Below the pieces are notes generated by a model. The model saw only the letters and a list, made by a program, of their open reading frames with translations, was not told the origin of the DNA and searched no databases. A stretch of DNA of 49,968 nt, from positions 1 through 49,968 of the forward strand of contig DASQ01000034.1 in the NCBI GenBank assembly GCA_002503885.1. The letters run 5' to 3'. The translations under genes were made by a program, and so were the position numbers. This document shows positions 31,680 to 39,465 of this stretch, in pieces. Source of the DNA: Methanoculleus marisnigri. Its GTDB lineage: Archaea > Halobacteriota > Methanomicrobia > Methanomicrobiales > Methanoculleaceae. Each line of letters starts with the position of its first letter. The stretch's first letter is position 1.

Positions 31680-31712
31680 GCTTAATTAGGAGAGGGATTC
31701 TATTGCTAATGA

Positions 31713-32306
31713 ATGATTAGTATCGACTGTCCCGTCTGTAAAGAGGAGTGCGATCACCAGATTCTCCGTGAAGCCGCCGAACTGGTGGTGCAGTGCAACG
31801 AATGCGGTCAGGTCCACCGGATTCCAAGGCCTCCGGAGCCCGGCATTCTCACCATCAAGGCTATCGTGAGCCGTGAGACCGAGTCGCAGGTCTGCAGCGT
31901 GGAGATGCTCGCCAACGAGGTCGTGAGCCTCGGAGACCACATCGCCGCGGAGTGCGGAGACGATGTATTCGGGGTCGAGGTCACCGGCATCGAGACCGGA
32001 GCGAAACGAGTCTACCACGCAGCGGCCGAGGAAGTGACAACCCTCTGGACCCGGGGGATTGAGCAGGTCGTGGTGAGGGCGTCCATCCACACCGGCCGCA
32101 CGACCCTCCCGCTCTACCAGACCGCAGAGGGGGAAGAGGAGTTCGTCGTCGGGGAGGCCTACCCCTTCGGCGGGCGGCGGATCCGGATATCGCACATCAA
32201 GCTCCGCGATGGTCCGGTCCTCCGGAAAGAAGGCAAGAAGACCGTGGCCCGCAGGGTGAAGCGGATCTACGGCTACATTGACGGGCGTTACCAGATGAAG
32301 CGGTGA
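31713..32306 (+). CDS. HVO_0476-type zinc-finger protein
   Basis: 197 residues; an archaeal conserved protein. N-terminal zinc ribbon DCPVCKEECDHQILREAAELVVQCNECGQVHRI (two CxxC pairs), then a beta-rich body with TTLWTRGIEQVVVRASIHTGRTTLPLYQTAEG and a basic C-terminus GKKTVARRVKRIYGYIDGRYQMKR that could bind nucleic acid. The start at 31713 is an ATG with no competitor nearby. Function unknown. It diverges from DUF371. Confidence 0.8.
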   Translation: MISIDCPVCKEECDHQILREAAELVVQCNECGQVHRIPRPPEPGILTIKAIVSRETESQVCSVEMLANEVVSLGDHIAAECGDDVFGVEVTGIETGAKRVYHAAAEEVTTLWTRGIEQVVVRASIHTGRTTLPLYQTAEGEEEFVVGEAYPFGGRRIRISHIKLRDGPVLRKEGKKTVARRVKRIYGYIDGRYQMKR

Positions 32307-32375
32307 TCCCCGCTTTCTGTTACCCTCCTGATCACCTAAAACTGCAAAAAAGAACTGAACCGCCTGCCCTGACCT

Positions 32376-32654
32376 TTACCGGGGCAGGGGTTGGGACAGG
32401 TGCCGCCGGATCGCAGCCTCCAGATCTTCGCGGTGGACGAGCCCCTCCATCCGCTCCCTGACCCTGTCCCCCTCAATGACGAGGGTTGTCGGGGTCACCC
32501 GGAGGCTATATGTTTTGATCTGCTCGGGGTTCTTTACAGCATCGATCTCCTCGATCTCGATCCCGAGATTCATCTCTACCTCGCGAAGAATCGGGGTCTG
32601 CTCCTCGCACCCCATACACCCTTCCTGGTAGAAACTGATCACTTTCACCGCCAT
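32376..32654 (-). CDS. Thioredoxin-like protein with CMGC motif
   Basis: 92 residues, small thioredoxin fold: VISFYQEGCMGCEEQTPILREVEMNLGIEIEEIDAVKNPEQIKTYSLRVTPTTLVIEGDRVRERMEG. The redox pair is CMGC, with the conserved cis-Pro in VTPTTLVI. There is no signal peptide, so it should be cytoplasmic. It is likely a disulfide reductant in an anaerobe; the partner is unknown. Converges with the zinc-finger protein gene. Confidence 0.85.
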   Translation of the reverse strand: MAVKVISFYQEGCMGCEEQTPILREVEMNLGIEIEEIDAVKNPEQIKTYSLRVTPTTLVIEGDRVRERMEGLVHREDLEAAIRRHLSQPLPR

Positions 32655-32697
32655 ATATGGCAGGAAGTGAGGAGACTATAAAAAACTGTGGGGTGGA

Positions 32698-33399
32698 TCA
32701 CCCCGTTATAGCGTTGAGCGTGATCTCGGCGCTGCCGTAACGGTGCGCGATGACCAGTGAGCCGGGGTTCTTGGCGACGACCTTACCGAAGCGCAGTGCC
32801 GGGGTCTCATTGGTCCCGTTGCCAAGAGCGATATCCGGCGAGACCGTCAACCCGAGCGGGACCAGATCGCCCACTGCCACCTCGGTGTAATTGAGGCCGA
32901 TGCCGTTTGCTTCCTCTTCGGTCAGGTTCATCGAGAGTTCGTTCTGCCCGTAGGAGAACCCGACGGCCCTCGTCTCGCCGGCCTGCATCCCGACGAGCCC
33001 CGCGGAGATGGCGTTGGTCTCGAAGCCCAGCAGGCCGAAGCCCGAGAAGCCGGTGATTTCGGGATATACGACCGGTACGACGGCAATGTTCTCACCCGAG
33101 ACCTGTCCGCCGACGGGCATCTCCAGGCCGTTGGTCAGGAGGACGAGGTTCCCCTTCTCGTACTCGCTGATGAGGAGGTTCTGGTTGGTCGTGATGAGGG
33201 GGCGCCCGTCCTCGCCACGGATGGTGTAGCCGATCACTGCAGTATTCCCTATCTGGGCGGTCGGTTTCTTCTCAAACATCGGGGCCAGGTAGGTCCCCAC
33301 CATGGCCACCGCGAAGATCAGGGCGATTCCCACATAGGCCCATTTCATCCATGGGGCAGTCTCGTTCTTCGAGGTTTTCTGCTGTGTCTGTTTCATCAT
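32698..33399 (-). CDS. Membrane-anchored FKBP-type prolyl isomerase
   Basis: 233 residues from an ATG pair at 33399/33396. A single N-terminal helix (WAYVGIALIFAVAMVGTYLAPMF) anchors an outside domain that begins AQIGNTAVIGYTIRGEDGRPL, like SlyD/FKBP proteins (V.V.Y...G..G..), with an insert-in-flap-like section and the block VGMQAGETRAVGFSYGQNE. The C-terminus repeats a beta domain (VAVGDLVPLGLTVSP...). The family speeds prolyl peptide turns and has chaperone activity. A TATA-like ctattttatt at 33421-33430 (minus) lies about 25 nt above, so the transcript is nearly leaderless. Divergent from hsp20. Confidence 0.8.
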   Translation of the reverse strand: MMKQTQQKTSKNETAPWMKWAYVGIALIFAVAMVGTYLAPMFEKKPTAQIGNTAVIGYTIRGEDGRPLITTNQNLLISEYEKGNLVLLTNGLEMPVGGQVSGENIAVVPVVYPEITGFSGFGLLGFETNAISAGLVGMQAGETRAVGFSYGQNELSMNLTEEEANGIGLNYTEVAVGDLVPLGLTVSPDIALGNGTNETPALRFGKVVAKNPGSLVIAHRYGSAEITLNAITG

Positions 33400-33462
33400 T
33401 GTACAATCGCCTTTTGGTGAAATAAAATAGTATTGTTCGGTAGAGATGCGGGAGATCATGGG

Positions 33463-33474
33463 ATAAATATATAA
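33463..33474 (+). promoter_or_regulatory. TATA box for hsp20
   Basis: ataaatatataa is a strong archaeal TATA element 75-85 nt before the hsp20 ATG. It predicts a leader of about 55 nt. The Shine-Dalgarno aggagtga is at 33538-33545. Confidence 0.65.
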
Positions 33475-33550
33475 CAAGAGAGCACTACCTTAAGGTTAGC
33501 CCCGGCAACCTGTTCGCCCGGGGCCATCCCAGTCGATAGGAGTGATTACA

Positions 33551-34021
33551 ATGGCAAGAATCGAACGAGGACCATACCGGACAATATGGCAGGATTTCGA
33601 CGACCTTATGGCCGAGATGGAGAGCAGGTTCCAGTCCCTGCTCGGGGGAATCGGCACACGGGGAGAAGAGATCAGGGGCCGGGTCGTCCCGGCAGTCCGT
33701 GATTTCCGCGTCGATGTCCGGGACCACGAAGACGAGGTTATCGTCGTTGCCGACCTCCCCGGCGTCGAGAAGGAGAACGTTGCCGTCAGGCTCACCGATC
33801 CCCGGCACCTGGAGATCCTGAGCAGGCAGACGGGCGAGAGCCAGGAGGAGGCGAAAGACTACTTCATGCGGGAGCGCATCTACGGCCAGATGAGCCGCAC
33901 GGTGCTGCTCCCCGCCGAGGTGACCGAGGAAAATTCCGCCGCTTCGTTTAAGAACGGAGTTCTCGAGGTCCGGCTGAAGAAAGCGCCGACCGAGACCGGG
34001 ACTGCAATCCCCATTGAGTAA
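33551..34021 (+). CDS. Hsp20/alpha-crystallin family chaperone
   Basis: 156 residues from the ATG at 33551; a GTG three codons upstream is in frame, but AGGAGTGA fits the ATG. The N-terminal arm (RTIWQDFDDLMAEMESRFQ) precedes an alpha-crystallin domain: VPAVRDFRVDVRDHEDEVIVVADLPGVEKENVAVRL, then the AASFKNGVLEVRLKKAP block, and the C-terminal IPI anchor (TAIPIE). An ATP-independent holdase that keeps stress-unfolded proteins soluble. A strong TATA element and T7 terminator suggest a monocistronic, probably heat-inducible unit. Confidence 0.94.
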   Translation: MARIERGPYRTIWQDFDDLMAEMESRFQSLLGGIGTRGEEIRGRVVPAVRDFRVDVRDHEDEVIVVADLPGVEKENVAVRLTDPRHLEILSRQTGESQEEAKDYFMRERIYGQMSRTVLLPAEVTEENSAASFKNGVLEVRLKKAPTETGTAIPIE

Positions 34022-34034
34022 CCTTTTTTTCCGG
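34022..34034 (+). terminator. U-tract after hsp20
   Basis: T7 at 34024-34030 directly after the stop codon, a simple archaeal terminator. Confidence 0.6.
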
Positions 34035-34062
34035 TCTTCCCCTAATTTCAACCGAATAATTC

Positions 34063-34878
34063 ATGTCGAGCCAGCGTGACACTATCATGATGGATAAAAA
34101 GAAGGTCAAGGATTACATGACCTACGACGTCGTCACCGTCAACGCCCACGGAACGGTCCGCGACGTCATCGAGACTATAAAAAAGACGCATCACGACGGC
34201 TTCCCGGTCGTGGAGAACTCAAAAGAGGTGGTGGGCTACATCTCGGCGCGGGACCTCCTCTTTGCCCATCCGGCAACACCGATAGAGCAGGTGATGTCCC
34301 GCCACCTCATCGTCGCCGACCCCGACATGAGTGTGAACGATGCAGCACGCGTCATCTTCCGTTCCGGCATCCAGAAACTCCCGGTCGTCAACGAGAAGAA
34401 CGAACTCATCGGGATCATGTCGAACTCCGACGTCATCAGGTCCCAGATCGAACACGTCTCGCCCGAGAAGGTCTTCAAGTTCATCGAGACCTTAAAAAAA
34501 CTCTACGGGGTGGAACCGATGCTGAGGCGGGGGTCGGTCCCGATCAACGACCTCCTGCCCACCCAGTCCAAGATCTACGAGGACGAACTGGAAGGGCGGA
34601 TGTACGAGATCCAGAAAGGGCTTGCCGAACCCCTGATCGTGGTCCGCCGGCCGGGCCGCTGGATCCTGGTGGACGGGCACCACCGGGCGATCGCGGCAAA
34701 ACGGCTCGGGATCACGAACCTCGACGCCTACATCATCGAGGTCCGGGAGAATATAGAGTTAGGGATGGAGCGGACGGCCCGGACGCTGAACCTCAGCACG
34801 CTCGACGACATCAAGGTGCTCGATTACGCCCGCCATCCCCTCGTCGCGCTGACGCACCGGCTCGTGCGGCACGGTTAA
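34063..34878 (+). CDS. CBS pair fused to ParB-like nuclease domain
   Basis: 271 residues from 34063, or 263 from the ATG at 34087 (MDKKKVKDYMTYDVVTV is close to the usual start). Two CBS domains (about 15-65 and 75-125; VKDYMTYDVVTVNAHG, IEQVMSRHLIVADPDMSVN) are adenosine-nucleotide sensors. The C-terminal half is a ParB/sulfiredoxin-like domain (VPINDLLPTQSKIYEDELEGRMYEIQKGLAEPLIVVRRPGRWILVDGHHRAIAAKRLG) with the G-H-H-R loop found in ParB N-terminal domains that bind CTP or hydrolyse phosphate esters. The combination suggests a nucleotide-regulated enzyme or switch. Its stop overlaps the convergent gene by 4 nt. Confidence 0.88.
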   Translation: MSSQRDTIMMDKKKVKDYMTYDVVTVNAHGTVRDVIETIKKTHHDGFPVVENSKEVVGYISARDLLFAHPATPIEQVMSRHLIVADPDMSVNDAARVIFRSGIQKLPVVNEKNELIGIMSNSDVIRSQIEHVSPEKVFKFIETLKKLYGVEPMLRRGSVPINDLLPTQSKIYEDELEGRMYEIQKGLAEPLIVVRRPGRWILVDGHHRAIAAKRLGITNLDAYIIEVRENIELGMERTARTLNLSTLDDIKVLDYARHPLVALTHRLVRHG

Positions 34879-36053
34879 GAGCCTTCGGTCCGGGTGTCGT
34901 AGTCCTCGTTCAAGACGTGCTCTTTCACGATCGTCCCCTCCGGGATGACGACCTCCGGCCAGAGCCGGGTCCCGGAATGGACGACCACGCCGCCTTTCAG
35001 CACCGCATGCGGCCCGATGACCGTGTCGTGCTCGATGTTGCACCCGCTGCCGATGAACGTATCGTTGTCGATGATGCTCCCGCTGATGGTGGTGTCCCTG
35101 CCGATCACCACCCGGTTGTAGATGGACGACGAGAAGATCTTGGCGCTGTTCTTGATGATGCACCCCTCCCCGATGCTCGTATACGGCCCGATGACGACGT
35201 TCTCCTCGATGATCGTCCCGGCGCCGATCGAGACCGGCCCGATCACCCGGGAGTTCGCCGCAACCGAGACGCAGCTCCCTATCTGCGCCGGGCCGAGGAT
35301 CCGGGCGCCCTTGATGTAGAGGTCGCCGGAGATGTTCGTGAACCCGATGTCCTGCAGTTTCCACCGCTCCGCTTCGCGAAGCGACCTCGGGCTCCCCACG
35401 TCGGACCAGTTGCCGCGGGCAAGCCAGGCTTTTAAGGCGTAGCCCTCCTCCATCAGTTCGGGGAAGAGGTTGCGGGCGAAATCGAACTTCTCGCCGGCCG
35501 GGATGTGGTCGAATATGTCGGGGTCGCAGACGTACATCCCGGTGCTCGCCAGGTTCGAGAAGATCTCCCCCGGGCTTGGCTTCTCCTTGAACCTCTTAAT
35601 CTGGTAGTTCGCATCGATCTCGGCGATGCCGTACTCGGTGGGGTCATCGATGCTGATGAGGCCGATCGTGGTGATGGAGTCGTTCGTCAGATGCTCGCGG
35701 TAGAACTCGAGCAGGTTCAAGCCCACCACGTGGTCGCCGCCGACGACGAGGAACGGCTGCTCATCGAGGTATTTCTGAGCGTTCTTGACACTCCCTGCCG
35801 TCCCGAGTTTCGTCTTTTCGTGGACGTAGGTGACGTTGACGCCAAAGAGCGACCCGTCCCCAAGCGCCTCTTCGATGGCTTCGCTCATGTAGCCGAGCGT
35901 GATCACCACGTCGTTGAACCCGAGGTTAGAGAGGTGTGAGACCAGGTGCTGGATCGAGGGTTTGTTGACAATCGGAATACACGGCTTAGGACGCCCGAAT
36001 GTGAGGGGGCGGAGCCGTGTGCCCTCCCCTCCGCACATTATGCACACCTTCAT
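34875..36053 (-). CDS. NDP-sugar pyrophosphorylase with hexapeptide repeat tail
   Basis: 392 residues from the ATG at 36053 (MKVCIMCGGEGTRLRPLTFGRPKPC). Nucleotidyltransferase domain: GGEGTRLRPLTFGRPKP, VVGGDHVVG and GLISIDDPTEYGIAEID. C-terminal left-handed beta-helix with repeated [IV]xxxxxx units (IGPVSIGAGTIIEENVVIGPYTSIGEGCIIKNSAKIFSSSIYNRVVIGRDTTI). Activates a sugar 1-phosphate with an NTP for glycan, S-layer or lipid glycosylation. Family members make UDP-, GDP- or dTDP-sugars, and the sequence alone does not say which. Converges on the CBS-ParB gene with a 4-nt overlap. Confidence 0.88.
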   Translation of the reverse strand: MKVCIMCGGEGTRLRPLTFGRPKPCIPIVNKPSIQHLVSHLSNLGFNDVVITLGYMSEAIEEALGDGSLFGVNVTYVHEKTKLGTAGSVKNAQKYLDEQPFLVVGGDHVVGLNLLEFYREHLTNDSITTIGLISIDDPTEYGIAEIDANYQIKRFKEKPSPGEIFSNLASTGMYVCDPDIFDHIPAGEKFDFARNLFPELMEEGYALKAWLARGNWSDVGSPRSLREAERWKLQDIGFTNISGDLYIKGARILGPAQIGSCVSVAANSRVIGPVSIGAGTIIEENVVIGPYTSIGEGCIIKNSAKIFSSSIYNRVVIGRDTTISGSIIDNDTFIGSGCNIEHDTVIGPHAVLKGGVVVHSGTRLWPEVVIPEGTIVKEHVLNEDYDTRTEGS

Positions 36054-36148
36054 GACACTCCATTGTATGCGTATCAATTTAACCCTATTGGGCCGATCCG
36101 ACCGTTCGCCCCCGAACCTTTATTCTCTGTTGTGCAAAGATTCTACAG

Positions 36149-36649
36149 ATGATGACGGCGTTTGAATGTACGCTCTGTGGGAAATGCTGCATGCACGCGG
36201 GCGGCGAACTCATCGAGATCGAAAAAAGGCTCACCAGCCGGGATTACCTCTGTCGGCAGAAGATCGTCGGCGGCACGTTCCGCGCCCGGGTCGAGGAGCG
36301 GTTCCTCGATGCCTTCAGGGATACCTCAAAAAACGATAAGCACCCGTCCTGGTGCCCATTCCTGCGCGGCCTCCCGGGAGAGGAGGGAAAGTATGTCTGC
36401 ACCGTCCACGGCAGCCGCCCGCTGATCTGCCGGTCCTACTTCTGTTGTACCATGCGGATCTTTGCCGGCGACGGCCGGGAGGTCGGGAGGGTGAAGGGGA
36501 GGAGGAGTCTCGATACCGAAGACGACGCCCTGCGCCGGTGCTGGGAGGAGTCGGTTGTACCGCTTGGGACTGACGACGATATTGCCTGGCAAAGCGAGGT
36601 CGCCATGATACTCGGGCGTGCCGGCTACAGGATCGATGCCTATGAGTGA
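36149..36649 (+). CDS. YkgJ family cysteine-cluster protein
   Basis: 166 residues. The N-terminus CTLCGKCCMHAGG and later Cys in WCPFLRG...YVCTVHGSRPLICRSYFCC form the Fe-S/Zn cluster pattern of the YkgJ (UPF0153) family, whose role is unknown. A TATA-like cctttattct about 28 nt before the ATG suggests a nearly leaderless message. Overlaps the next gene by 8 nt, a likely operon of two cysteine proteins. Confidence 0.85.
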   Translation: MMTAFECTLCGKCCMHAGGELIEIEKRLTSRDYLCRQKIVGGTFRARVEERFLDAFRDTSKNDKHPSWCPFLRGLPGEEGKYVCTVHGSRPLICRSYFCCTMRIFAGDGREVGRVKGRRSLDTEDDALRRCWEESVVPLGTDDDIAWQSEVAMILGRAGYRIDAYE

Positions 36650-36902
36650 GGAAAGGTACCTCCCGGTCGTCCGGGGCCGGGTGCAGTGCACCCAAAAAGA
36701 GGCCACCTCCATCGACCTGTGCAGGCTCTGTGTCCATTCTGCCCGTGTCGTGGTCAAAGGAAGAGAACTGCCGTCACCGGCACGGGCCTATTGCAGCCGG
36801 TGCCGGGAGATACCTGACGTCGATATGGCGAAGGTCGAGGCAATAGTCTGCGACGACCTCTCAGGCGAGGGGTTCCGGAGCATTACAAACATCATCAGTT
36901 AG
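36642..36902 (+). CDS. Small two-CxxC zinc-ribbon protein
   Basis: 86 residues from the ATG at 36642 (MSEERYLPVVRGRVQC), which overlaps the YkgJ-like stop. CxxC pairs in LCRLCVHS and YCSRCREI, separated by about 24 residues, suggest a zinc ribbon. It begins with an additional Cys (RVQCTQKEAT). The rest is acidic. No family is recognised. It is coupled to the YkgJ-like gene and converges on the RHH gene. Confidence 0.65.
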   Translation: MSEERYLPVVRGRVQCTQKEATSIDLCRLCVHSARVVVKGRELPSPARAYCSRCREIPDVDMAKVEAIVCDDLSGEGFRSITNIIS

Positions 36903-36906
36903 CCGG

Positions 36907-37239
36907 TTACTTCCGCCAGAACTCCCAGGGGTGTTTCGTCTGGAACGGAACACCTTTTGCCTCGTGATTCCAGTCGGTCTCGATCGTGTGGTGGACCAGC
37001 CTGACCTCGTTCCGGAGCTCGGTGAGAACCTCTTTGACGTCCTCAAGTTCTTGCTGGAGCCGGTTCAACTCTTCAAACGAGCGCTGCTGCCGTACCGTCA
37101 CCGTCCCGCCATCCTTCCGGCAGGCAAGACCGGCCTCGATCAACTCAAGAATGGCCTCGTTCCGGTCGAGCGCGTGGTCCCGGGCAAACTGATCGATCAA
37201 CTCCATCAGGTCGGGATCGAGCGCAAACGAACATCTCAT
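36907..37239 (-). CDS. Ribbon-helix-helix protein with coiled-coil tail
   Basis: 110-112 residues; ATGs lie at 37245 and 37239 (MRCSFALDPDLMELIDQFARDHALDRNEAILELIEAGL). The N-terminus fits a ribbon-helix-helix (CopG/MetJ-like) DNA-binding fold: a short strand, helix, turn with RNEAI, helix. Residues about 55-95 form a coiled coil (RSFEELNRLQQELEDVKEVLTELRNEVRLVHHTIE). Ends WEFWRK. A probable dimeric transcription regulator; target unknown. Stands alone. Confidence 0.75.
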   Translation of the reverse strand: MRCSFALDPDLMELIDQFARDHALDRNEAILELIEAGLACRKDGGTVTVRQQRSFEELNRLQQELEDVKEVLTELRNEVRLVHHTIETDWNHEAKGVPFQTKHPWEFWRK

Positions 37240-37371
37240 CACCATAGATCGTCCACTCCTGAGGATATTGTATCCCTCTGGTGATTATAGTGTCTGCCGT
37301 TCCGGTATGGCGTATGTCATCCGGGCGGGCAAGGGATGGCATCCACTCCCTGTGCAACTCTTTTATTCTGC

Positions 37372-37405
37372 AAAAAAAAGGGTTCCCGGGTCCTCTATCG
37401 AGGAC
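37372..37405 (-). terminator. Hairpin plus U8 terminator for aIF1
   Basis: On the minus strand, a perfect 6-bp stem gtcctc/gaggac (loop gata) lies just after the stop codon at 37414. It is followed 11 nt on by a run of eight T. This looks like an intrinsic-type terminator. Confidence 0.6.
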
Positions 37406-37413
37406 AGCCCCGG

Positions 37414-37719
37414 TTAACTGATATTTTCCATGTTGTATCCTTTCTGAGCGAGCAGGTCCTTTACCCGCTCGCGATGGTTGCCCTGCAGCTCGATCGAAGA
37501 ATCTTTGACCGTGCCGCCACAGGCCAGTTTCGCTTTCAGGAACTTCGAGAGGTCTTCGAGATCGATGTCGTAGGGGTCGAGACCCTCGATGACCGTAACT
37601 TCTTTTCCATACCGGCGTCTGTTTATCTTTACGCTGATTCTCTGTTGTTCTTTGGCAACTTCTTCACAGATACACAGTTCCTTTGGCAGTCCGCAGGTCG
37701 GACATATCCCACCGTTCAT
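37414..37719 (-). CDS. Translation initiation factor 1 (aIF1/SUI1)
   Basis: 101 residues. N-terminal Cys stretch CPTCGLPKELCICEEV, then the SUI1 fold: ISVKINRRRYGKEVTVIEGLDPYDIDLEDLSKFLKAKLACGGTVKDSSIELQGNHRERVKDLLAQKGY. The CGGTVK...IELQGNH motif is diagnostic. Helps select the start codon on the small subunit. Single gene with its own terminator. Confidence 0.93.
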   Translation of the reverse strand: MNGGICPTCGLPKELCICEEVAKEQQRISVKINRRRYGKEVTVIEGLDPYDIDLEDLSKFLKAKLACGGTVKDSSIELQGNHRERVKDLLAQKGYNMENIS

Positions 37720-37761
37720 TGCATGTACCTTTCAGCTCTCGTTATATATTATTTGGCATGC

Positions 37762-39408
37762 TCATCCGTCGATACGGCAGACGTCGCACCCTAGCGAGAG
37801 TATCTGGTCGGGCCGGCTCCGGTAGCGGTAGACGGTGATGCCCTTGCACCCGAGGTCGCGGGCGAGAGAGAAGACGCGGGCAATCTCATCGACGGTTGCA
37901 CTCTCCGGAAGGTTCACGGTCTTTGAGACGGCGTTATCCACGTGCTTCTGGAACGCGGCCTGCATCCGGACGTGGTGGTCCGGTGCGATCTCGATAGCCG
38001 TCTTAAAGAGGTCCCGGGTATGGGCATCCAGGGGGAGGCCAACGACTGTGCCGTAGCGCCGCACGTGCTCCGCCACGTCTCTCCCGCCGGCGGTCTCCGG
38101 CAGGAGTTCCCGGACGAGGTCGCTCTCGATGCTGACCGGCTGCCCGTCGATCGTCCGGTCGTAGGCAAAGGAGAAGACCGGCTCAATGCCGCTCGTGGTT
38201 CCGGCGATGAGGTGGAGCGAGCCCGTGGGAGCGATGGTGGTGACGGTGGCGTTCCGCATATCCCCTGAGAAGACGGACCCTTCGATCGCCGGAAACGACC
38301 CCTTCTGTGCCCCGAGTTCCTCCGAGCGCTCCCGGGCCGCCGCCTGGACCTGTCCCATCAGGCTCCCGGCAAACCGGATCGCCTCCTCCGACTCGTAGGG
38401 TATCCCGAGGCGTATGAGCGCCTCGCTAAATCCCATCACCCCGAGGCCGATCTTGCGGGTAGCCAGGGTTCGAACCCGGATCTCCGGCAGGGGGAAGCGG
38501 TTGACGTCGATGACCGCGTCGAGGAAGTCGACGCCGCACCGGACTACCGTGGCGAGCAGGTCTTCGTCGAGGTCGTGCTGCCGTATGCACCGGGCGAGGT
38601 TGACGCTCCCGAGGTTGCAGCTCTCGTAGGGGTAGAGCGGCTGCTCGCCGCAGGGGTTGGTCGCCTCGATGGCCCCGAGGTGCGGGGTGGTATTCCGCCG
38701 GTTGATCTCGTCGAGGAAGAGCACGCCCGGCTCACCGGAGATACGGGCGGATGCGGCGATGAGACGCCAGAGCGATCTGGCATCGATGCTCCGCGAGACG
38801 CTGCCGTCGCGGGGGTTGATGAGGTCGTACTCCGCTCCCTTCTCCAGGCACCGGAGGAACCTCTCGTCGATGCCGACCGAGATGTTGAAGTTTGGGAAAC
38901 CTCCTGCCTGCTTGCAGGTGACAAACTCCTCGATATCGGGGTGGGATGCCGCGAGCACCCCCATATTCGCGCCCCGCCGCCGTCCGCCCTGCCTGACCGC
39001 TTCTGTCGCCGCATCGAAGACTCGCATGAACGAGACCGGCCCGCTTGCAGCGCCCACGGCCCCGTTGACGACGTCGCCGCGGGGCCGCAGACGGGAAAAC
39101 GAGAACCCGGTCCCTCCCCCGGACCTGTGGATGAGTGCCATGTGGGCGAGGCTTGCAAAGATTTCTTCGAGGGTATCCTCCACCGGGAGGACGAAGCAGG
39201 CCGAGAGTTGCCCCGAGGCGGTTCCTGCGTTCATCAGGGTCGGGGAGTTCGGGAGGAAGAGGAGGCTTGAGACGAGCGAGAAGAACTCGCGGGACCGTGC
39301 CGGGCCGCCCACGGCGTCGGCGACCCGGGAGAAGAGGTCGTGCGGTCTCTCGCCGGGGAGGAGGTACCGGCGTTCCAGGAGGAGGCGGCCTTGCGGGGAG
39401 AACTCCAT
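37762..39408 (-). CDS. nrdJ: Adenosylcobalamin-dependent ribonucleotide reductase (class II)
   Basis: Reduces ribonucleotides to deoxyribonucleotides using an AdoCbl-derived thiyl radical. 548 residues, a compact form. Conserved parts: SPTLMNAGT, GGGTGFSFSRLRPRGD, the active site NPCGEQPLYPYESCNLGSVNL and TIAPTGSLHLIAGTTSGIEP. The C-terminal CDVC pair is the expected redox-shuttle end. It has no ATP-cone at the N-terminus, so allosteric activity control by dATP may be absent. The ATG at 39408 lies 26 nt from a TATA core shared with cobyric acid synthase. Confidence 0.94.
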   Translation of the reverse strand: MEFSPQGRLLLERRYLLPGERPHDLFSRVADAVGGPARSREFFSLVSSLLFLPNSPTLMNAGTASGQLSACFVLPVEDTLEEIFASLAHMALIHRSGGGTGFSFSRLRPRGDVVNGAVGAASGPVSFMRVFDAATEAVRQGGRRRGANMGVLAASHPDIEEFVTCKQAGGFPNFNISVGIDERFLRCLEKGAEYDLINPRDGSVSRSIDARSLWRLIAASARISGEPGVLFLDEINRRNTTPHLGAIEATNPCGEQPLYPYESCNLGSVNLARCIRQHDLDEDLLATVVRCGVDFLDAVIDVNRFPLPEIRVRTLATRKIGLGVMGFSEALIRLGIPYESEEAIRFAGSLMGQVQAAARERSEELGAQKGSFPAIEGSVFSGDMRNATVTTIAPTGSLHLIAGTTSGIEPVFSFAYDRTIDGQPVSIESDLVRELLPETAGGRDVAEHVRRYGTVVGLPLDAHTRDLFKTAIEIAPDHHVRMQAAFQKHVDNAVSKTVNLPESATVDEIARVFSLARDLGCKGITVYRYRSRPDQILSLGCDVCRIDG

Positions 39409-39430
39409 ACAGCATCATGAAACCCCGCCC

Positions 39431-39437
39431 TTAATAA
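39431..39437. promoter_or_regulatory. Shared TATA core, nrdJ / cbiP
   Basis: The heptamer ttaataa is the only AT-rich element in the 57-bp gap between two divergent genes. Its centre is 26 nt from the nrdJ ATG and 32 nt from the cbiP ATG. Both transcripts would have almost no leader. Confidence 0.55.
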
Positions 39438-39465
39438 CTCGTCGTGCCCAACTCTCCTGCCAGCA

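Noticed and set aside
38461..38480. T-arm-like gggttcgaaccc palindrome suggesting a tRNA
   Set aside because: It lies inside the well-supported nrdJ reading frame and no acceptor, D- or anticodon arm surrounds it.
39409..39465. Cobalamin riboswitch before cbiP
   Set aside because: The 57-bp gap is too short and lacks the conserved B12-box pattern.
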